Assembly: GCA_034429475.1 (NCBI GenBank)
Contig: DAOUGD010000159.1
Location: forward strand, 24,166 to 88,165
Source of the DNA: JAKQHY01 sp034429475
GTDB taxonomy: Bacteria; Chloroflexota; Anaerolineae; B4-G1; SLSP01
Direction: 5' to 3'
Length of the DNA stretch: 64,000 bases
The notes beneath the pieces are model-generated. The model searched no databases. It was given only the letters and a program-made list of their open reading frames with translations, and was not told the DNA's origin. Below, piece after piece: positions 9,060 through 20,950 of this stretch (the first letter of the stretch is position 1; each line of letters opens with the position of its first letter). Made by a program: the position numbers and the translations under genes.

Positions 9060-10091
9060 ATGACAGCACAAGAAATAACTACAGAAATTCTGGCGCCCAG
9101 GACGCGTCGCCCACCCAACTGGCTGGAGAACTGGCTCGGCCATGAAGTGTATCGCACCTTAAAAGGGTTGGTAACAAACCCAATTTCGGTGATTGGACTG
9201 GTGTTGTTAGCACTGTTCCTATTTGTCGCCGCTGCCGCGCCAATTCTGGCGCCGCCCCTACCCAACAGCGACCCCTACCGGATTCCCCGTGATGGGTACA
9301 GCGCCGTGCCTAAGTCCCCGGGGACTGAATGGAAAACGCGCCAGCCGCCGCTACCATTCTGGTGGAAGGCCGTGACTGGCAAGGACAAGTGGGTCCATTT
9401 GATGGGGACAGCCAGCGGACAGTGGGACATTTACTATGGCGTGATCTGGGGGACGCGCACGGCCCTCTTTGCCGGCCTGACCATCACATTCGTGGGGGTC
9501 ATTATCGGGGTGACGCTTGGCGCCATTTCAGCCTACTATGGTGGATGGGTGGACATGGTCCTGATGCGCATCACCGATCTGTTCCAGGCTTTCCCCTTCC
9601 TGTTGACGGCGATGACGTTGTCGGCGGTGCTGACGCCTCGCCTGGGCAAAGGCTTACTGGCGCCCATGGTGGCGCTGATCGTCTTTAGCTGGATGGGATT
9701 TGCGCGTTTGCTGCGCAGTGATATTCTTTCGCTGCGGGAGCGAGAATACGTCCTGGCGGCGCGCGTCATTGGCGTCCGGGACAGCCGGATTCTGTTCCGC
9801 CACATCCTGCCGAATGCCATCTTCCCCACCCTAGTACTGGCTTCCATGCGGATTGGCAGCTATGCCATCACCTTCGCTGGCCTGAGCTTCCTCGGCATTG
9901 GGGCGGAAGTAGGCTTTGCTGACTGGGGGCAATTGCTTTCCTTCGCCCGCGACTGGATGACGCAGTTGGGTGAATACTGGTACATCATCATGTTCCCCGG
10001 CGTGACGCTGGTGCTGTTCGTCCTCTCGTGGAACCTGGTGGGCGACGCTCTGCGCGATGTGCTCGACCCGCGCTTGCAAGGTTCGCGCTAA
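9060..10091 (+). CDS. ABC transporter permease (DppC/OppC type)
   Basis: The second integral membrane subunit, 343 residues. It has an N-terminal cytoplasmic segment, a first helix at about 38-62 and a large periplasmic loop; the remaining helices contain the EAA loop EYVLAARVIGVRDSRILFRH and HILPNAIFP. The C-terminal DALRDVLDPRL is typical of DppC-like proteins. GAGGAG lies a few bases before the ATG. This gene closes the operon, and a strong intrinsic terminator follows at 10168-10200. The extra-long first periplasmic loop compared with E. coli DppC is seen in both DppC-like proteins of this window. Confidence 0.93.
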   Translation: MTAQEITTEILAPRTRRPPNWLENWLGHEVYRTLKGLVTNPISVIGLVLLALFLFVAAAAPILAPPLPNSDPYRIPRDGYSAVPKSPGTEWKTRQPPLPFWWKAVTGKDKWVHLMGTASGQWDIYYGVIWGTRTALFAGLTITFVGVIIGVTLGAISAYYGGWVDMVLMRITDLFQAFPFLLTAMTLSAVLTPRLGKGLLAPMVALIVFSWMGFARLLRSDILSLREREYVLAARVIGVRDSRILFRHILPNAIFPTLVLASMRIGSYAITFAGLSFLGIGAEVGFADWGQLLSFARDWMTQLGEYWYIIMFPGVTLVLFVLSWNLVGDALRDVLDPRLQGSR

Positions 10092-10167
10092 CCCTTCATG
10101 CACCCGCCCCCAGCAAAGGAAGCGGGTAAGTCCCAATAGTCTGATCATTCTTTCCAAAAACTTAAAA

Positions 10168-10200
10168 AGACCTGACAATCCCTCTGTCAGGTCTTTTTTT
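10168..10200 (+). terminator. Intrinsic terminator of the ABC transporter operon
   Basis: AAGACCTGACA (10168-10178) pairs perfectly with TGTCAGGTCTT (10185-10195), and the T-run extends to 10200. Confidence 0.9.
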
Positions 10201-10212
10201 GCGCCTATGCCC

Positions 10213-10240
10213 TTGCTTCTGTCCCACTTCACAGTACAAT
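10213..10240 (+). promoter_or_regulatory. Promoter predicted to give a leaderless mRNA for the radical SAM gene
   Basis: TTGCTT (10213-10218), 16-base spacer, TACAAT (10235-10240). The start codon of the next gene is at 10249, about where transcription should begin, and no Shine-Dalgarno sequence is present. Confidence 0.5.
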
Positions 10241-10248
10241 TTCGGCTA

Positions 10249-11121
10249 ATGATCAGAGAAATTCAGGCTAAAACACTGCTGTCTTCGACCAAGCAACCCG
10301 ACGATTTCTTCGGCCTTAAGTACAATATGAATTTGTACAGAGGTTGTATTCATAGATGCGTATATTGCGACAGCAGGAGTGAGTGCTATCAAATCGAAGA
10401 CTTTGACGGAGAAGTGTTGGTCAAAGCCAACGCGATTGAACTGTTGCGAGACGAGCTATCTCGCAAGCAGGTCAAGGGGACGATTGGCCTGGGCTCGATG
10501 AATGATCCTTTTATGCCGATAGAAGCGGAGATCAACCTGGCGGGACGCGCCCTGGCGGTGATTGCGGAGTTCGGGTTCCCGGTTCACATCATCACCAAAA
10601 GCGCATTGGTGCTGAAGGATTTGGAGACGTTGCGGCAAATCGCACAAACCTATGCAGCGATCAGCTTCACCGTCACCACCGCCGACGACGCGCTGGCGGC
10701 CAAGCTCGAACCGGGCGCCTCTCGCCCCTCGGCGCGCTTTGCGGCGATGAAGATATTGGCCGAAAACGGCATCCACACCGGCGTGACCATGATGCCCATT
10801 CTTCCCTTCATCGAAGACACCGAGGAGAATCTGGCCGCCATCGTCGGCCAGGCCGTGGCAAGTGGGGCAACCTACGTTCTCCCCTGGATAGGGATGTCGT
10901 TGCGCGACCGACAACGGGACTATTACTACGCACAGTTAGATCGCCTGTTTCCCGGATTGCGGCAAAAATATGAGCGAACCTACGGGGAACGGTACTCCTG
11001 TGAGGCGCCGAACGCGCGGGCGCTGTATCGCTTTGTGGAGAAGCAATGCGCACAGCATGGTCTCGCCCTGCGGATGCCCCGGTATGCGCCTCAGACTGTG
11101 CAGCAATTAAGTTTGTTCTGA
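10249..11121 (+). CDS. Radical SAM protein, spore-photoproduct-lyase (SPL)-like family
   Basis: A 290-residue radical SAM enzyme. The cluster-binding motif C-x3-C-x2-C is at C33, C37 and C40 (CIHRCVYC). It is followed by GLGSMNDPFMPIE, HIITKSALVLKD and GVTMMPILPFI, typical of the SPL-like/Rv2578c group of uncharacterised radical SAM proteins. I chose ATG 10249 because the frame upstream runs through the terminator and promoter and has no family resemblance. The start lacks a ribosome binding site and lies close to the predicted transcription start. The gene is monocistronic between two converging units. Its reaction is unknown; spore photoproduct repair is unlikely in a non-spore former. Confidence 0.8.
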   Translation: MIREIQAKTLLSSTKQPDDFFGLKYNMNLYRGCIHRCVYCDSRSECYQIEDFDGEVLVKANAIELLRDELSRKQVKGTIGLGSMNDPFMPIEAEINLAGRALAVIAEFGFPVHIITKSALVLKDLETLRQIAQTYAAISFTVTTADDALAAKLEPGASRPSARFAAMKILAENGIHTGVTMMPILPFIEDTEENLAAIVGQAVASGATYVLPWIGMSLRDRQRDYYYAQLDRLFPGLRQKYERTYGERYSCEAPNARALYRFVEKQCAQHGLALRMPRYAPQTVQQLSLF

Positions 11122-11127
11122 ATCACC

Positions 11128-11925
11128 TCAGCGCGCTACAACACACGTACCTAACGGCGCATCAGGATGCAGCAACGCCTGGGTGAGATTGCCCGATTCC
11201 AATCCGGTAAGGATACGCACTTGCAAATCAGGGATACGCTGGACGAGCGCCACCATCTGTTCAACCTTATCCGCCATCCCCCCGGTGACATCCGTGTAGC
11301 GCGCGCCATAAAGATGCGGCTTGACCTGGGGATAGGTCTCCGGTGTAATGCGGGGAATCACGCAACGCGCGTCGTCCAACACTCCTGGCGCATTGCCGAG
11401 CAACAAAATTCGGGCGGGACGTAGTTCTTCTGCCAGATGAAAGAACAGATCTTCGGTGGATAGGATCGTGCCCCCCCATTGCCGGTCAAAAGCCACGTCG
11501 CCAAAAATCAAGGGAACCAACCCTACATCCAATGCGTGGCGAATGGGTTCAGAAGTCAAGGTGACGATATGGCCTCCATCAGCCAGCAGTGAGGCGGAAG
11601 GCGGCAAACTGAGGATGGCGACATCCGCCGCCAAGAAAGCGTCCGCCACGATGCGATCGAGCGTGGCCGCAGCCGCACTCACCCGCGCAAAGCCCGCCCA
11701 CTGTGCAGCCGTCGCCACGCCCTGACGGGTGCCATAGCGCTTCGCTTCCCAGTGCCCAAACGAGCCGGAACCGTGCCCCAATAGCACCCGTAAAGTGGGG
11801 CGCGCCGTCAACGCCTCGCGTAACTCGTGCGCCATACGGCGTAACACTCCCCGGCGCAGCGTCGCCTGTTCTCGCTTATCCGTGATAAGCGATCCCCCCA
11901 GCTTAACAAAAACCAGTTCTTCCAT
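11128..11925 (-). CDS. Isopentenyl phosphate kinase
   Basis: Phosphorylates isopentenyl phosphate to isopentenyl diphosphate, the last step of the alternative mevalonate pathway, in the cytoplasm. The 265 residues show the amino-acid-kinase fold: VKLGGSLITDK (7-17), GHGSGSFGH (50-58) with the His (residue 58) that marks isopentenyl phosphate kinases among their relatives, LIFGDV, and TDVTGGMADKVEQM near the C-terminus. It lies 14 bases after the mevalonate kinase gene and is last in a three-gene minus-strand operon. Roseiflexus, another Chloroflexota member, is known to use isopentenyl phosphate kinase, which supports both the call and the taxonomic reading. Phosphomevalonate decarboxylase is not in the window. 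Confidence 0.9.
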   Translation of the reverse strand: MEELVFVKLGGSLITDKREQATLRRGVLRRMAHELREALTARPTLRVLLGHGSGSFGHWEAKRYGTRQGVATAAQWAGFARVSAAAATLDRIVADAFLAADVAILSLPPSASLLADGGHIVTLTSEPIRHALDVGLVPLIFGDVAFDRQWGGTILSTEDLFFHLAEELRPARILLLGNAPGVLDDARCVIPRITPETYPQVKPHLYGARYTDVTGGMADKVEQMVALVQRIPDLQVRILTGLESGNLTQALLHPDAPLGTCVVAR

Positions 11926-11939
11926 CCAAAATCTGATAT

Positions 11940-12899
11940 CTAAAATTCAGATGACACCGTTGCCCCGACCTGGGTGTGCCAGACGTTCACGGCACCGCCG
12001 TCAGTCAGGGCCTCTCTCACCGCCTGAGCGTGAGCGGCATCGGCCACCGCAATCACATTGCCCCCCAACCCGGAACCGGTCAGCTTCGCGCCAAACGCGC
12101 CGGCCCGCAGCGCCGCCTGGGTCATCCGATCCAGCTCCGGCAAGGAGACGCCCAGCATTTGCAGCAGTCGGTGGTTCTCATTGAGCAAAACCCCTAACGT
12201 CTGTAGCGCGCCTTCCTGTACCGCCGCACGGGCAGCTCTGGCAATGTTGCCAATGCAGTTGAAAATCATATCGTAGTGGCCCGGTGCCGCCGACCATTGA
12301 GACCGCACGTCCGCCACCGCCTCGCGGGTCGAACTGGCGATGCCGCTGTTGGCAATCAGCAGATGAAAAGGCTTGCCGATGTCAAATATCTGGGGAGGTT
12401 GTCCTCTGACAAAGTAGACCGGCTTCTCCCACGCAACCACGGTATTGTCAATGCCGCTAGGGTTGCCATGATGGATTTTTTCCACTTCGTAAGTCAACGC
12501 GCTGACGGCGTCGGGAGACAACTCCTCCCCCAAATACGCGCTCAGGGCGCGGGCAATCGCCACGGTGACGGCGGCGCCGCTGCCCATCCCCGAAGCAATC
12601 GGTAAATCCGACTTGAGCGTCACCGTCACATCGGGTTCCGCCAGGTTGAAATACGACAACACCAGGCGCACCGTCTTGCCCAGCGGATGATCCACTGCCG
12701 CGTCTTGCAAGCGGACTTCCTGCCCCAGGTCGAGCGCGTGAACTCGCACTCCCCTGTGACGCAATCCGCCTTTGGCATAAGCGTGGGCGCGCAAGTCACT
12801 GACCGGCACTGCAATTGCCGGCCGCCCATACACGACGCTGTGCTCGCCGCACAAAATCACTTTTCCTGGTGCCGAACGTTCTACAATCGAATTTTCCAT
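11940..12899 (-). CDS. mvk: Mevalonate kinase
   Basis: A GHMP-family kinase of 319 residues that makes mevalonate 5-phosphate. Motifs: N-terminal SAPGKVILCGEHSVVYGRPA (9-28), phosphate loop PIASGMGSGAA (100-110), GNPSGIDN with the catalytic Asp151, and GAKLTGSGLGGNVIAV near the C-terminus. The length matches archaeal and bacterial mevalonate kinases. The stop codon TAG falls inside a short AT-rich repeat-like stretch (AAATCTGATATCTAAAATTC) before the isopentenyl phosphate kinase gene. Upstream, the UbiA-type gene ends 7 bases before this start. The pairing with isopentenyl phosphate kinase indicates the archaeal-style branch of the pathway. Confidence 0.92.
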   Translation of the reverse strand: MENSIVERSAPGKVILCGEHSVVYGRPAIAVPVSDLRAHAYAKGGLRHRGVRVHALDLGQEVRLQDAAVDHPLGKTVRLVLSYFNLAEPDVTVTLKSDLPIASGMGSGAAVTVAIARALSAYLGEELSPDAVSALTYEVEKIHHGNPSGIDNTVVAWEKPVYFVRGQPPQIFDIGKPFHLLIANSGIASSTREAVADVRSQWSAAPGHYDMIFNCIGNIARAARAAVQEGALQTLGVLLNENHRLLQMLGVSLPELDRMTQAALRAGAFGAKLTGSGLGGNVIAVADAAHAQAVREALTDGGAVNVWHTQVGATVSSEF

Positions 12900-12906
12900 A
12901 GGCTTA

Positions 12907-13782
12907 CTACCCCAGATACAGAATTCCTGTGGCCGTCAGTCCCCACAACACAAAGGCTACCTGCAAAGGGCGGTCGGTCAAAACGACCTCGTCCGGCGCC
13001 AACGTGGTGCCCTGAACGTGAATCAAATAGAGATAGCGGAAAAAGCAATAGATAACAAACGGGATCGTCAACATCATCCCATGATTGGCCGGTAAATTAG
13101 GGGCGGAAAAAGTATAGAAGGCATAGGCCAAGATGGTGGCCGAGGTGATGGCGCCGATCAACTGATCCAACAAGGCGAAATTGTATTCCTTAAGGATATC
13201 TCGATGATTCCCCGCCTCTGCTCCCAAGAGGACTAACTCGCCCCGGCGTTTTCCCAACGCCATAAACAGAGCCACCAGCGTCATGCAAAGGTATAGCCAG
13301 GGCGAAAAACGCTCGGCATTGACCAGCAAGGCGCCGCCGGCCACCCGCAGTACAAAACCCATCGCCACAGTAATCACGTCCAGCAGCACAATGGACTTGA
13401 GCCAGAAAGAATAGGCCAGTTGTAACAACCAATACCCCAGCAAGATCACCCCAAAAGCAGGGAAGAACCACAACCCCACACCCAACGCCGTCAGGCTGCC
13501 TACTATGGCAAAAACCAACGCCACGCGCGGCGATAATTCACCTGAGGCCAGGGGGCGGCGCGATTTTTTGGGATGCTGACGGTCGCGTTTCATGTCCGCC
13601 AGGTCATTGATGACGTACACGATGCCCGATACCAAAACAAACAGGATAAAACCGGCCAACGCCCGCCAGGCATAGGGCCATTGCGTCGCTTTGGCATCGA
13701 ACACCAGCGCCGCAAACACAAAGCCATTCTTGATCCATTGCTTGGGGCGCATGGTTTTGATAAGCCCGCGAATATTATTCAT
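12907..13782 (-). CDS. UbiA-family prenyltransferase, decaprenyl-phosphate phosphoribosyltransferase-like
   Basis: A membrane protein of 291 residues with about eight helices. The Asp-rich motif is N59-D60-x2-D63-x3-D67, followed by HPKKSRRPLASGELS. This pattern (NDxxDxxxD then HPxKxxRP) distinguishes the phosphoribosyltransferase branch that attaches ribose phosphate to polyprenyl phosphate for arabinan-type glycan precursors, though other UbiA reactions remain possible. I placed the start at the second of two adjacent ATGs (13782) because GGAG lies 7 bases upstream; ATG 13785 is equally possible. It is first in the isoprenoid operon, fitting a role in using polyprenyl lipids made from the pathway products. 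Confidence 0.8.
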   Translation of the reverse strand: MNNIRGLIKTMRPKQWIKNGFVFAALVFDAKATQWPYAWRALAGFILFVLVSGIVYVINDLADMKRDRQHPKKSRRPLASGELSPRVALVFAIVGSLTALGVGLWFFPAFGVILLGYWLLQLAYSFWLKSIVLLDVITVAMGFVLRVAGGALLVNAERFSPWLYLCMTLVALFMALGKRRGELVLLGAEAGNHRDILKEYNFALLDQLIGAITSATILAYAFYTFSAPNLPANHGMMLTIPFVIYCFFRYLYLIHVQGTTLAPDEVVLTDRPLQVAFVLWGLTATGILYLG

Positions 13783-13871
13783 CATTCGTCTCCACCATGC
13801 AATGATACCAGAATCATACAAACGAGCAAACCAGCAGTCCCAAATCCCAAACAATAAATTCCAAATTCAAA

Positions 13872-13899
13872 TTGACTTTTATTAAAAACTTACTATAAT
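13872..13899 (+). promoter_or_regulatory. Strong sigma-70-type promoter of rpoC
   Basis: TTGACT (13872-13877), 16-base spacer, TATAAT (13894-13899). Transcription is expected from about 13906, giving a leader of roughly 90 bases. The AT-rich CCCAAAT-like repeats at 13838-13870 lie just upstream. Confidence 0.8.
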
Positions 13900-13934
13900 G
13901 TAACCTACTATGTCACAAGGAACCCACGACCAAT

Positions 13935-13974
13935 AAGCGCTGAGGGGGATCATGTCTCATGCGCTTGTTTTTTT
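13935..13974 (+). terminator. Leader hairpin with T-run (possible attenuator) upstream of rpoC
   Basis: AAGCGC+TGAG (13935-13944) pairs with CTCA+(bulged T)+GCGCTT (13956-13966), and seven T residues follow (13968-13974). It sits between the promoter and the rpoC ribosome binding site (AGGAGGG, about 13989-13995), so it could terminate a share of the transcripts. What would control read-through is not visible. Confidence 0.6.
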
Positions 13975-13998
13975 GTTGCTATTATACAGGAGGGATAA

Positions 13999-18309
<4,311 letters not shown>

Positions 18310-18351
18310 GCCGCGCGTCCGGCGCGCACCTACCTGTAACACAATTTTCCA

Positions 18352-18377
18352 GGGGCGACGTAAAGTCGCCCCTTTTT
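18352..18377 (+). terminator. Intrinsic terminator after rpoC
   Basis: GGGGCGAC (18352-18359), loop GTAAA, GTCGCCCC (18365-18372), then TTTTT. Confidence 0.92.
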
Positions 18378-18425
18378 GCAACTCCCCCATTTCTTCTGCG
18401 TATGCTATACAACAGGTGATCACAG

Positions 18426-18980
18426 ATGGACGAGGATGGTTTACAACTAGCACAACGTGGGGACAAAGAGGCTATCAATCAACTCATTGTAGCCTATCAA
18501 CAGTCAGTTTTCAATCTCTGTTACCGGATGCTCGGAGAAACCACCGAAGCAGAAGACGCCACCCAGGAAGCTCTGGTCAAGGCGGTATTGAACTTACATA
18601 CGTATGACGCCGAGCGGCCCTTCAAACCCTGGCTCTTGCGGATTGCGTCCAACGAGTGCATTGACCGAATCCGCCGCCGTCGCCCGACGACCTCACTAGA
18701 TGGCATGGGAGAGGACGGCGCCTGGGAATGGCAGGCAGGACACAGCCCGACGCCGGAAGCATCCCTTTTACAACAGGAAGAACAAACTCGGATACGGATG
18801 TTGTTGGAAACTTTGCCGCCCGTTGAGCGCACGATTATTGCGCTGTTTTACTGGGAGGGGCTTTCTTACAATGAAATCGGCGAAATCACCGGCCTGACGG
18901 TTTCCGCCATTAAATCCAGACTTTTTAGGGCACGACGCACAATGGCGACGTTATTAGTTCAGGAGGGAAATTATGCGTAA
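18426..18980 (+). CDS. ECF-type RNA polymerase sigma factor
   Basis: A 184-residue sigma-70-family factor with region 2 (about 20-90; core-binding YRMLGETTEAEDATQEALVK) and region 4 (about 122-178; LPPVERTIIALFYWEGLSYN and EIGEITGLTVSAIKSRLFRA as the helix-turn-helix). Its 3' end overlaps the next gene by 8 bases, and that gene encodes a zinc-finger anti-sigma protein, so this is a classic regulator pair. A TATACA-like -10 lies about 20 bases before the start. The third gene, an envelope-type bactofilin-like protein, is probably both part of the operon and a target. Confidence 0.93.
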   Translation: MDEDGLQLAQRGDKEAINQLIVAYQQSVFNLCYRMLGETTEAEDATQEALVKAVLNLHTYDAERPFKPWLLRIASNECIDRIRRRRPTTSLDGMGEDGAWEWQAGHSPTPEASLLQQEEQTRIRMLLETLPPVERTIIALFYWEGLSYNEIGEITGLTVSAIKSRLFRARRTMATLLVQEGNYA

Positions 18981-19542
18981 CCCAATCCAATCACCCAATC
19001 TCGACTGGCACAGCGAAGAATGGTGGCTGCGCGCATTCGAGGACGATCTTACGGCCCAAGAAGCTCACTTATGGGAAGAGCATCTGGGGCAATGCGCCGA
19101 GTGTCGCCTGGAATGGGATGCTTTGCACCAGGTAGACACTATCCTGCGCACGGCACCACCTCCCCCCGTCCTCAACGTCAACTTCACCGCACAGACCGTA
19201 ACGCAAGTAACCCAGAAACAGCATTTGCGCATCCTGCTCAGTTTCCTGGGCAGCGCCTTTATTATCATCCTGGTTTCGTGGTCAGTTTTGAGTTTCCTAG
19301 GCAACGCCTATGTCTCAGTAGGGCACACCCTGCATGTGGTGTTTACCGAGCGCCAGATGCTGTTCAGCTCGCTGGTGCAAACGCTGTTGGCCCTGATCAC
19401 GAGCTGGAAAATGATCCTTCCCTTTTTACTGGGGTTGGCCGGGCTGAGTTTTCTGTTGTTGATGCCCAATAGTATGTTGGCAACGCTGCTGTTCCTCTGG
19501 CTGTCACGCCGGAAGCCCGCAGCGCTCGCAGTGATGAACTAA
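18973..19542 (+). CDS. Zinc-finger anti-sigma factor, membrane-anchored
   Basis: A 189-residue protein with an N-terminal anti-sigma zinc-binding domain marked by H37-x3-C41-x2-C44 (HLGQCAEC). Membrane helices are expected at about 85-112, 132-160 and 160-182. The start ATG overlaps the end of the sigma factor gene, so the two proteins should be made in a fixed ratio. By analogy with other zf-HC2 proteins it holds the sigma factor inactive at the membrane until a signal arrives. The three-helix membrane part is larger than the single helix of most anti-sigma factors and is not a domain I recognise. Confidence 0.85.
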   Translation: MRNPIQSPNLDWHSEEWWLRAFEDDLTAQEAHLWEEHLGQCAECRLEWDALHQVDTILRTAPPPPVLNVNFTAQTVTQVTQKQHLRILLSFLGSAFIIILVSWSVLSFLGNAYVSVGHTLHVVFTERQMLFSSLVQTLLALITSWKMILPFLLGLAGLSFLLLMPNSMLATLLFLWLSRRKPAALAVMN

Positions 19543-19571
19543 AAAGATTAACAAAAGGGAGGTTACAAACA

Positions 19572-20723
19572 ATGAAACAACGATGGTTCTTAGCTGTAGT
19601 ATTGAGTGGGCTATTCTTATGGATAGCCGCGCCGGTTGCGGCCGGCCCGGGGACGCAAGGGGGTGGTATTCACTTTGGCCCTTACACGCTGGCCTCTGGC
19701 GACTCGGCCTCTGGCGATCTCACGGTGTTCGGGCCGGCCACTCTGGAGGCTAACACGCAATTCGATGGCGATCTGACAGTGATGGGCGCAGCGATCATCC
19801 AGAATGGCGCCAGAGTGGATGGCAATCTGGTGGTATTTGGCGCAGCCGACATTGCCGGCGAAGTAGATGGCGATGTCTTCACGGCAGGCGCAGTAACGTT
19901 ACAAGAAACCGCCGATGTCAGCGGCGATGTTTCCGCGCTCGGGCCGATCAGCCAACAAGAAGGCGCTGAGGTGGAAGGCGAGGTCACACCTATGGAAGAG
20001 GAAGATTTTGAGTGGGATTTTCCTGTCCAGGAACCGCCGATCGTGACGCCCGAAATTCATATCGAGCGTCAGCCGGGCTGGGTGCGGGGATTGTGGGGAA
20101 TCGTCCGCAACATGATCAACGTGTTGGTTATGGGGCTGCTGGCGCTGGTGGTGGCGAGCATCTGGCCGCGCCCCCTGGAACGGGTCAGCCGGGTGATCGA
20201 AGAGACACCGCTGACAGCTTTCGGGATGGGGTTGCTGATGCTTCTGATGGTGCCACTGATCTTCGTATTGCTCGCCGTCACTATCTGCCTCCTCCCTCTG
20301 GGCATCGTCGGATTGATTATCGTCGGCGTCGGTATGGTGTTGGGCTGGATCGCCCTGGGTTCTATTGTGGGCCGCCGGGTTTTGGGTGGGCTGCTTAATC
20401 AGGCGCAGCCGAACCTGGTCGCCGCGGCGGTACTGGGGACGACATTGACGCTCTTGGTCGTGGCTCTGACCAAAATCATCTGGCCAGTCTACGGACTGCT
20501 GATGTTCGCCCTGACGCCCCTGGCTGCCGGCGCCGTGCTGCTGACACGTTTCGGCACGATGCCCTACGCCACACAGGGACGTGCCTTCACTCCCGTCGCG
20601 CCGCACCCTTACCCGCGCCCGGCTCCTATGCCCGCCGCCAAAGAAACCACGCCGTCATCCAACATCCCCTCCACCATGCCGCCGGGGCAAAATGAAGTGG
20701 ACCGCCTGCCGCCCTCCGAATAA
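19572..20723 (+). CDS. Bactofilin-like secreted/membrane protein
   Basis: A 383-residue protein with an N-terminal signal peptide (MKQRWFLAVVLSGLFLWIAA). A right-handed beta-helix-like region of short hydrophobic steps (DGDLTVMG, DGNLVVFG, DGDVFTAG, SGDVSAL; about 45-140) resembles bactofilins (polymer-forming cytoskeletal family). Several membrane helices follow (about 175-330), then a Pro-rich tail. Classical bactofilins are small soluble cytoplasmic proteins; this version is exported and fused to a membrane domain, a layout known from operons with ECF sigma and anti-sigma genes. It starts 29 bases after the anti-sigma gene and is followed by a strong hairpin. I infer an envelope-stress or envelope-structure role. 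Confidence 0.75.
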   Translation: MKQRWFLAVVLSGLFLWIAAPVAAGPGTQGGGIHFGPYTLASGDSASGDLTVFGPATLEANTQFDGDLTVMGAAIIQNGARVDGNLVVFGAADIAGEVDGDVFTAGAVTLQETADVSGDVSALGPISQQEGAEVEGEVTPMEEEDFEWDFPVQEPPIVTPEIHIERQPGWVRGLWGIVRNMINVLVMGLLALVVASIWPRPLERVSRVIEETPLTAFGMGLLMLLMVPLIFVLLAVTICLLPLGIVGLIIVGVGMVLGWIALGSIVGRRVLGGLLNQAQPNLVAAAVLGTTLTLLVVALTKIIWPVYGLLMFALTPLAAGAVLLTRFGTMPYATQGRAFTPVAPHPYPRPAPMPAAKETTPSSNIPSTMPPGQNEVDRLPPSE

Positions 20724-20747
20724 CGGAGGACAGCCATCAACAACACC

Positions 20748-20783
20748 AATGACCGGGGAGATCACCTCCCCGGTCATTGCATT
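20748..20783 (+). terminator. Terminator of the sigma/anti-sigma/bactofilin operon
   Basis: AATGACCGGGGAG (20748-20760) and CTCCCCGGTCATT (20766-20778) form a perfect 13-bp stem with loop ATCAC. The trailing T-run (GCATTTTC) is short. Confidence 0.75.
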
Positions 20784-20791
20784 TTCGGTTC

Positions 20792-20805
20792 ACTGTAGCT
20801 ACAGT
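20792..20805. promoter_or_regulatory. Perfect 14-bp palindrome ACTGTAGCTACAGT
   Basis: A fully self-complementary 14-mer about 70 bases upstream of the promoter at 20876-20904. A near-perfect hairpin, TTTTGCGATGA (20822-20832) with TCACCGCAAAA (20846-20856), lies between them. An operator is plausible. I do not recognise the regulator. Confidence 0.35.
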
Positions 20806-20875
20806 CGCGGGTAAAAAGACATTTTGCGATGACGGAAATAGCCCATCACCGCAAAAACCCAGAAAACCATCTTGC

Positions 20876-20904
20876 TTGGCGGGAAGAAAGGCTGAGGGTA
20901 TAAT
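20876..20904 (+). promoter_or_regulatory. Promoter of the ThiF/MoeB-like gene
   Basis: TTGGCG (20876-20881), 17-base spacer, TATAAT (20899-20904), 46 bases before the start codon. Confidence 0.55.
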
Positions 20905-20950
20905 ACGGTCGCATTGACTAACCACTAAACTCTCTCACCTCGGAGGCATT

